A DNA stretch of 64,000 nucleotides, taken from NCBI GenBank assembly GCA_964036315.1, contig OZ038487.1:56992287-57056286 (forward strand). Direction: 5' to 3'. How positions within the stretch are numbered: the stretch's first letter is position 1; each line of letters begins with the position of its first letter. Shown here piece after piece: positions 57,090 to 64,000 of the stretch. This stretch comes from Acanthosepion esculentum. Lineage: Eukaryota; Mollusca; Cephalopoda; Sepiida; Sepiidae. Both the position numbers and the translations under genes were made by a program. Under the pieces are notes generated by a model, which worked only from the letters and a program-made list of their open reading frames with translations, did no database searches and had not been told where the DNA came from.

Positions 57090-57620
57090 AGATGAACCCA
57101 AACTTAATGAAAACAAAGTTTTATTGTCAAAATCTTATGTTATTATTAAGAGAAAAGACCAAAGGAGTTTTGATTATTAAATTATATTTTTTTAATCCTT
57201 TTTAGAACTTTCAAAATTTTTGTTAAAAATTTTGTGTTTCTTGTGTCAATGTGTGACTATTAATTAGTATGGAAAATTTGAGCATCTTTTTGAGGTAAAA
57301 AACACATTGATTTAGAAATGCTTACAAAATCAGATAATCATCAGAATTTAATAAAACTTTCAGGACTTATTTACAAATGAATTAAATTATTTTACAAATG
57401 TTTCTTTTTTTTTATAGAATCTTGGTAAATATATATATTATACATTTATTTCACCACCACTTGGATTTATTTAATTTTATGAAATTTTGAGAAAATCGTT
57501 TTTGTAGAGCTTCATGCTTATATTAGTTGTAAGCACAAGTCCTTATAGAATTTAAATCATCAAATTAATTTTGTCAAATAGGACCCCCAGTTACAGAAAA
57601 TCTGCTCGGCATGAGACACA
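57090..57620 (+). repeat. Family B AT-rich repeat
   Basis: Clean copy of the 5' two thirds of the family: 'aaacttaatgaaaacaaagttttattgtcaaaatc' through 'ggacccccagttacagaaaatctgctcggcatgagacac'. The last words also occur just upstream at 57061-57090 ('gatctgggatcagacacatactacacttagatgaa'), so the repeat is bounded by a short direct repeat, probably a target duplication. Confidence 0.7.
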
Positions 57621-59308
57621 TACTACACTTAGATGAAGCATTAACTTGCAACTTTATTGGAAATACCTTCATACAATGTAACTTTAGGACTCCAAGAAGC
57701 CAAGTTAACCTGAGGACTGCACCAATGCTTTTTCAAAATTGGATTCATTACTTTTTGTTGATGATATAACAATGTATATTTACTTAGATAAATACAGGCA
57801 CTATTACTAGGTCACTTTGTCTAAGTGACCATTTTCCACCCTGTTAATGTATTAAAAAGTATAAAAAGTCAATAAAAAATATATCATTATCAAAATCTAA
57901 AATGTATCTGTTCAAGATATTCTTGAGACGGCCATATCGACATACGAAGAAGGAATTGTCCACTATAAACATGCATTGTATGAAACATAACAGAAAAAAG
58001 AATTTGTGAAAAAAAAGATTTGCATAAAAGTACAAAAACATAAGTAACACAGACCATTCCAAAAAAGATAAAATGAATAAAACATTAATAACTTATTCTA
58101 GAAGTGTCAATTAACCCCAAAGGTTAATTTGCCTTGTAGTTACTCAAAAACAAAATTGTAGCTTCAAAGAAAATTTATGGACTTGCTTAGTTTTTTCTTC
58201 TTTTTTTTTGTTCTCTAATTACTTTGTTCTCCCTTTCACTTACCAGCCCCCCGCCCCCAAGATCCTCAAATGATTGGTTTGCATGAAAATGACTCTGACC
58301 CACAAATTCTGATATTAGATATTTTATAAGAACAAGGCTGTTTAGCACAAATATTATTCACCTTTCTGCTAAATTTTTATAGTGAGTTTTATCTCCAAGA
58401 TTTGAACCTTGCATTTTATTATCACATGTTCAGTACTCTGCTATAAATTATAGATTGGAATTCATCACATTTGTTAAAAACAGAAACTTAAAACTACAAA
58501 TATATTGTTTAGTTTTATATAAATAATAATTATTATTTGAAAAATAGTTACTGACATCATTGAACTTTTCTTTCTTGTATTTCTGGGTTGTATTTATCCC
58601 TGTGGTCTATTTCATATCTTCTTCCACTTAAGATATATTCATTTATTGCGCTAATCAAGAACCAATCACTACTTGGCTGTCAGGATACAACCTGTTTATA
58701 TAACTGACTTTTCTTTTTTCTTTTCTTTTGAATTGAAAATATTATTTGATTCCCTTAACTAGATTGATGTTCATGATACAAATAAATTTTATTCCATGAA
58801 AAATGATCCCAAGCTATTCAAAGGAATTGGATGATTATAATTTAGAATCAAAATAATTTCTCAACAAAACATTTTCTAAATGCTGGATGTTATTATAACA
58901 TACCAATTTACATACTGCGAGTTTTCATTGTATAAAAATATATCAGTTTTAATCTCTTATATTCAATTCTATTCATTCTTAAATTATTCAAGGAAGGTAA
59001 AAATTGATTTAATTAAAATGTCATTCCTTTATAAAATCAATAAATCTTTGTTTGGATTCCACATTAAAGCCCTTTGTGGGTAAATGGTCAACTTTTGCAA
59101 TGTCTCTGTTTGTGTTTACTGATTATTAGTTTTAACACATGACTATGATGTTATGGTTCTAGTCTATTTCCCAAATACCTTTCTTAACTCTGTATCAAGC
59201 TCATTTGTTTTCATGAATCTAATTTCAAAGATTGCCTGTTAAACTTATGTTTTCCTTTTTAACTTTTGTCTTGCCTACAATAACATTCAGTCCAAATTTC
59301 TTTTGCAG
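57621..59308. other. Unassigned AT-rich DNA
   Basis: No repeat family recognised and no exon before the acceptor at 59308. Confidence 0.5.
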
Positions 59309-59521
59309 CATAGAAACAGCAGTAGCAGCAGGCGATCAGCAGGGTCTCATTCCGAGAAGTCCAGCCAAAAGGAAGAGGATTCAGACAATAGTGATATGGA
59401 TCTTAGTAAACCTCTTAAGCCAATTGGTTCATACATTAAAAACAGGAGTGAGATGCTTGATCAAATGTTCCGCTGCATCAAAGGAAGCACCCTGAAAAGT
59501 GCCATTCCAGAAGAATTGAAG
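59309..59521 (+). CDS. CAAP1: CAAP1-like gene, coding exon 2 (start of conserved domain)
   Basis: Second coding exon, 71 codons, phase 0 at both ends. The acceptor is ttttgcag ending at 59308 and the donor is gtatca from 59522. It opens with a Ser/Arg/His-rich stretch (HRNSSSSRRSAGSHSEKSS), then an acidic QKEEDSDNSDMD segment, then the start of the conserved CAAP1 domain: LSKPLKPIGSYIKNRSEML, followed by DQMFRCIKG and LKSAIPEELK. The pattern of 'LKP-x-x-x-YI-x-x-(K/R)-x-EML', a Cys-containing 'F-x-x-I-x-G', and 'L-x-x-x-(I/L)P-x-x-LK' matches human CAAP1 as I remember it, which is the main basis of the call. It lies about 17.7 kb downstream of exon 1, across a transposon-filled intron. A small exon hidden in that intron cannot be excluded, but the phases fit without one. 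Confidence 0.9.
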
Positions 59522-59589
59522 GTATCAGCATTTTTACTGCATATACAGATGTTATATGGGGAAAGCCAATTTTTGATTGTTTTCTACTG

Positions 59590-59935
59590 CTTATTTAAAA
59601 CCAGAAAATATTTTTAGATTGTAAGAATTTTTTGAGATAATAATGATTTAGTGCTATAGGTCTTACTAATTAATCCATAGCTAGGGGGTGGGGAGAAGTG
59701 GTGAATTCATACCTTTCCCAAGAGTATTTGCATGTAAGTGAATATAACAAACACAACAGGAATTGGAAATCAGTTCTCCGATTCACAATTCAGAGCCATT
59801 ATCCATTACACAACTTGCACATCAAAGCTTACAGCACCTAGTATTCCCAAGTGGTCACCCATCTAGGTACTGACCAGGCTTAATTTTGGTGATCGTATGG
59901 GAACTGCTGTTTCACTGTGATGTGGCTGTAAGCCT
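59590..59935 (-). mobile_element. Composite SINE with 5S rRNA-derived head (copy 3)
   Basis: On the minus strand, 59935-59825 matches 5S rRNA from end to end: 'ggcttacagccacatcacagtg', the 'gatcacc' block, 'tgggtgaccacttgggaata' and 'aggtgctgtaagctt'. The tRNA-like part and the body follow to the 'ccagaaaatatttttagattg' end, also present in copy 1. It lies within CAAP1 intron 2. Confidence 0.9.
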
Positions 59936-59989
59936 ACAAAATTCTGTTAGTGAAATTTTAGAAGTGTCTTTGAAGTATAGTTAAGTTTT

Positions 59990-60165
59990 TTTTTTATTGA
60001 TTCTACCCTGCTATAACTGGGGACGGGAGAAGAGATGGATTCATGCCTTTCCCAAGGGCATTAGTGAAAAAGTGAATGCAGCAGACAAAACTGGAATTTG
60101 AACTCAGCTAGCCATTTCCATTTCCGCACTGATAACCATTATGCCATTCACACATCTTGTGATTG
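59990..60165 (-). mobile_element. SINE body and tRNA-like head fragment
   Basis: 'ctataactggggacgggagaagagatggattcatgcctttcccaagggcattagtg' and 'ctggaatttgaactcagctagcc', then 'ataaccattatgccattcac', are the inverted SINE body, box B and box A. No 5S part. Confidence 0.7.
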
Positions 60166-60334
60166 ACTAAACATACTTGTCTTATCTGAAGTGAGTGTAA
60201 GCTTTATAAATGATTGATTAATGTACTTATTTAGGGAGATAATACTCACTTCAAGACATGTTTGTTTTTGTCTTTGTACTGAAATTTGTTTTACAGCATC
60301 ATTTAAGCATTCGTTTTTTTTTCTGCTTTTTCAG

Positions 60335-60419
60335 TGCATGAGCTATCAAGAATTAAAACAGCATTGTCTTGCTCAGTTGGAAGTCATGTCCAAGAAACGC
60401 ATCCTTCGGATATTAGCTG
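60335..60419 (+). CDS. CAAP1: CAAP1-like gene, coding exon 3 (end of conserved domain)
   Basis: Third coding exon, 28 codons plus the first base of a split codon (phase 1 donor, gtgagt from 60420). The acceptor is a pyrimidine tract ending tttttcag at 60334. It encodes CMSYQELKQHCLAQLEVMSK and then KRILRILA, with a split glycine codon. This continues the CAAP1 domain with the family pattern 'EELK-x-x-C-x-x-QLE-x-(L/M)S-(E/K)K-(K/R)IL-(K/R)IL-x-G'. The acidic C-terminal half and terminal helix known from CAAP1 proteins must lie on later exons beyond base 64000, since nothing downstream in the window reads as the next exon. The gene is therefore partial. The short 813-bp intron 2 holds two SINE copies on the minus strand. 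Confidence 0.9.
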
Positions 60420-61288
60420 GTGAGTGATTACCTTTTGTTTAGTGAGAGAAACTTTGTAAAAGAAAAAAAAGAAAATCCTAAAGCGCTATCTTCAAAGTAG
60501 ATGTAAATATTTGCAATAAGTCGTAGTCAATGAATCAGAATCAATGACTAGAAATAAAATACTTCCCAGACTATACAGGCTGGGAATGTATCCTTCAGCA
60601 GAAATGTGCATGTGGCTGTTGCTTATTGGTACCCAACCTACGGAGTCAGTCTAATAATAAACTCCATCCTATCTGCTCATATTCAGTTATTGCACAAGGT
60701 TTTGTAATATGTTAGAACTAGAATTGTTTTGCAACACACTGATGCATGTTGAAATCCTTATAGTATTTAGTATTGTTGAAGTTATTGCCAACATTTTTTA
60801 TCAAGATTTACAAACTCTACATCTTGTTCAATTTCACAAACCAATCAATGAAATTTGAATAAGCTGATTTGTTTGGAAAAATATTTTGGCAAAAACCCTA
60901 TTTTGCAGTTTAACAATTTCTTTAATTTTATAGGACTTCATAGCAAACAATATTTTTTAAGAAAATTTCTTTTTTGTTTTTAACAGTAAAGAATAAATTC
61001 TTAGGATTTCTTACAACATACAACTGACCATATGTAAATATTTCTTTCTGGAGCCAAATTCCAGCTTTTTGAAGCATTTGGCCTTGATTTGTTTATAGTT
61101 CTTGCAAATGTAGGGTGAACTGGAAACTGGAGTTTTGTATATAAAACCTTAAAGATATGCCAAAACATACTGCATTTTTATTAAAAAAGTATGTTAAATT
61201 AATAATTTTCATTAATTTTTATTAATTTATTTTATTAATTATTAATAATTTTCATTAATTTTCATTAATTTTTTTGAAAAATTAAAAG

Positions 61289-61403
61289 TTTTATTATTTA
61301 ACATACAAAATACTTCCACTATATTAAAAACAATTTAACGATTAAAATAATCGTTAAATTGTTTTTAATATAGTGGAAGTATTTTGTATGTTAAATAATA
61401 AAA
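61289..61403. repeat. Perfect palindrome, 56-bp arms, 3-bp spacer
   Basis: Arms 61289-61344 and 61348-61403 are complementary at all 56 positions around 'aaa'. The transcript from either strand would form an uninterrupted 56-bp hairpin. No coding content. The surrounding sequence is AT-rich. Confidence 0.95.
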
Positions 61404-61820
61404 ATTTATTGATATATCATCAATAAATAATACAGCCTCTGTAATATCAGGATAAAAAAAAATAAATAAAAGAAGTAATTATATTTGCAAAATAATATAA
61501 ACTGTAAATTAAAATATTACAATAATATAAATGTTTAGTATTCAATAATAGAACAATTTACTGTATTAATCTACTGAGATTATTTTTACACACATTCCTT
61601 TTTATACTCGAAAAAATATCTAATACAAATAATAGAACAATTTCAGATAAATTATGTCGTGTTATAAAGTCATTAAAAAATGACACAAAAGTAAAAAAGA
61701 AATTAATATTTTTTATGGAATGTATTTTGAGCCAGATATATATATATATTAATAAATTCAATTGATTTATCTCACCTCTGATGATATGTCAGGATGTCTG
61801 TGAAATTTTTAATTTATTTA

Positions 61821-61856
<36 letters not shown>

Positions 61857-63269
61857 TAGTGGAGATACCTGGCATTGCTCAGAAGATCTCTGAATGATAG
61901 TTTACTATTGACAATTTATTGATATTTTTCAGCCATCTTATGGAAAATAATTTTTTATTCAATCTTTTAAAAAATAAACTTCATTGTTTTTTTGGTTTGT
62001 TACAAAATAACTAAATTTAGGAAAATGCCACACTAACAATACCATGCTGGGTGGGAGGCTTAGGTGGCTGAGCATCCCCATATTTTTATTCAAAAAGACA
62101 CTTAATTTTTCAAATTAAATACTCTGTTAATGTTGTTTTCAAACAAATCAAATTGATTTAAGTTCATTAACCTTTTTTCAAATTATTATTAATAAAAAAA
62201 ATAAATAAACTTAAATTAAGATATATTTAAACGTATTTAATTTAATCATTTTTTCAAGCAAAAACTATAATGAGCCTTACTTCTTCAAAAAATAATTATT
62301 TACTATTTATTTTGGAGTGGGATTTAGATTTTTTCAAGTAAATAAAGTTTACATTAATAATTATTTTCTTTTTAAAGAAAGTAAAAGAAGCAAACATTTC
62401 TCTGTAAATGATTTTAATTACTATTTTGAAAGAGAATAGAAGTAAGATGATTCAGAATTTAGTCTTGAAAATTAATTATGTTTAAATTTAAAGTTATATT
62501 TGTATTTTCAAAGAAAAAAATTTCATTAGATAAAAATTAGGAGAGACAGACATAAGTTACAGTCAACATTAGTCATGTTGAATATTTGTTTTACAAATTT
62601 AACTATATTTTATTTAAATTAATTTTTGAAAGAATAAGGCTTGCTATAGTTTTTTGCTTTAATAAAACTTAATTTAAAATAATTTACTTTTTTATTTTAC
62701 AAACCAAAAAAAAATAATTTTTTTTTTTAAATTGAATTAAAAAAAGAAGTTATTTTCCATAAGGTGGTTGAAAAATATTAATAAGATTAAATTTCTTCTT
62801 TTAAATTTGTTATTTTACTATTCATTTTTTTTTTTAAGTTAGAGTTTTATTTACTATGGATATGGAAATAAAATCAAGAGAATAGAAATTTTAAAAATTC
62901 ATATAGCGTTTCGAAATTATTAGCAGCATTAAAAAGTAAAAACGAACGGAATAGGAATTATTTCCGTTCCTGTTTACTTTTTAATTCTGAGAGTTTTGAC
63001 TGCATTCTAATGCAATTATTACATATTTTTAATTACGAAATATCTTTGTAAATACAAATCATATGATAATTCTACCTTAAAAATCCATAGTGAGTAATAA
63101 ATTTATTTTGATGAATATATGCATATTCATATCAGACAGACTATATGTTATGAAATGGAATCAGGGAGGGGTTAAAATGGTGTCTATTTAAACAGCATCA
63201 TACTAATGATGATAATAAAAAATATAATATACTTATAAGAAATATATATATTATTATAAACAAATAAAA
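61404..63269. other. Unassigned AT-rich DNA with short TA arrays
   Basis: TA at 61738-61750 and 61828-61852. Long A/T runs throughout. 62880-62990 has an imperfect inverted 'ggaa...attccgttcc' pair. No gene. Confidence 0.5.
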
Positions 63270-63429
63270 ATACCCATTTTTATATATATATATATATAAT
63301 TATTTTTATTATAAGAGATTATAATAAAAACGCTGAAATCACTACATATAAGCTTTCATATTTCAATACTTCTTTTTTAAAAGTAAATGCTCTGAACAGT
63401 CTAATTTTACTCCACCTGTTCTTTCTCTC

Positions 63430-63464
<35 letters not shown>

Positions 63465-63524
63465 GTTTTGCTATATATATATATATATATTTACATGCAC
63501 ACACACACATATATATAGCAAAAC

Positions 63525-63577
<53 letters not shown>

Positions 63578-63870
63578 TATCTATATATAACAAAATATAA
63601 CTAATAATAATAAAAAATAATAATAACATAAAAATTAATAAATAAAATATATATAAAAATATAATAATGAATAATTACAAATAATAACAATAATAATAAA
63701 AATTACTGGTAAAGATAAACAATATATATGATGTAGGCTTCTACATGAAAATCACATAAATAATCAAATACATCTACATATCCATATATACATGTGCGAC
63801 AAGCACCTACAAATACATAATACGCGTACGTACATACATACGAACATATGCACACATATATGCTTGTACA
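63270..63870. repeat. Microsatellite-rich cluster (TA)n, (CA)n, (ACAT)n
   Basis: TA arrays at 63282-63297, 63433-63461, 63473-63491 and 63533-63567, with 'tatgttttgctatatat' and its inverse around 63465 and 63515. ACAT-like units lie at 63820-63870. Confidence 0.85.
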
Positions 63871-64000
63871 CATATACAATTAAAAACCCAATACACAAGT
63901 GCATTACCCGCAAAGTAAATATTTTAGGGTAATTGAAATCTATTTTTATGTTGACACTTGAAAATAATTTAACTTCTTTGGTTCAACCTATGCCTTGCAT

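Larger units (their letters stand above)
41582..59308 (+). other. CAAP1 intron 1 (about 17.7 kb)
   Basis: Runs from the gtaagt donor to the ttttgcag acceptor, phase 0. Most recognisable sequence is mobile DNA: SINEs at 42060, 43630 and 51431, LINE pieces at 41780, 45285, 51060 and 56210, an internally deleted mariner at 49054, a hAT at 52383, and family B repeats at 54270 and 57090. No additional CAAP1 exon was recognised. Confidence 0.8.
60420..64000 (+). other. CAAP1 intron 3 (open at right edge)
   Basis: Starts with donor gtgagt. Very AT-rich with no recognised exon. It holds a perfect 56-bp inverted repeat (61289-61403), TA microsatellites (61738, 61828, 63270-63570) and otherwise unassigned AT-rich DNA. 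The stretch 60540-60680 is more balanced in composition and could be an unrecognised repeat. Confidence 0.7.

Noticed and set aside
8806..59935. Functional 5S rRNA genes
   Set aside because: Each is diverged from 5S and always followed by the same SINE body; no terminator T-run directly after the 5S part.

Overview
The window is AT-rich animal genomic DNA with long introns, canonical GT-AG splice sites, abundant (TA)n and (CA)n microsatellites and very many decayed transposons. The mix of tRNA- and 5S-derived SINEs, Penelope-like, RTE-like and jockey/CR1-like LINEs, Ty3/gypsy, Tc1/mariner and hAT relics suggests a mollusc, most likely a cephalopod. That assignment is inference from repeat style; no species-diagnostic marker is visible. 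There is no prokaryotic gene organisation, CRISPR array or operon.

Only one host gene is supported: the 5' part of a CAAP1-like gene (caspase activity and apoptosis inhibitor 1) on the + strand. Coding exons lie at 41444-41581, 59309-59521 and 60335-60419. They join in frame with phase-compatible GT/AG sites (145 codons plus one base), and the gene continues past the right edge. Intron 1 is about 17.7 kb. A splice-acceptor-like site 52 bases before the start codon hints at a non-coding first exon upstream, not located.

Layout. 0-7 kb: a Tc1 MITE, a second transposase relic, LINE 3' ends, an unnamed AT-rich repeat family (B), a hammerhead-like motif and a short CpG-bearing patch with E-box, CRE-like and YY1-like motifs. 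7.3-8.5 kb: a tandem array with an exact 139-bp period. 8.5-24 kb: SINEs, LINE fragments and microsatellites. 24.6-27.1 kb: a broken Ty3/gypsy integrase region with its 3' LTR start. 28-36 kb: Penelope-like ends with hammerhead-like cores, a near-identical 324-bp duplication, nested SINE/LINE insertions and a 34-bp inverted repeat. 38.5-40.2 kb: one TA-flanked transposon inside another. 41.4-64 kb: CAAP1 and its introns, containing an internally deleted mariner, a SINE inside a LINE with a 12-bp target duplication, a hAT element with a BED-finger fragment, two SINEs carrying a complete 5S rRNA-derived head and a perfect 56-bp-arm palindrome.

No complete autonomous transposon and no clearly new enzymatic system is present. 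The most unusual signals are the 5S+tRNA composite SINE family, several hammerhead-like cores, the long palindrome, the 139-bp array and the nested transposons.
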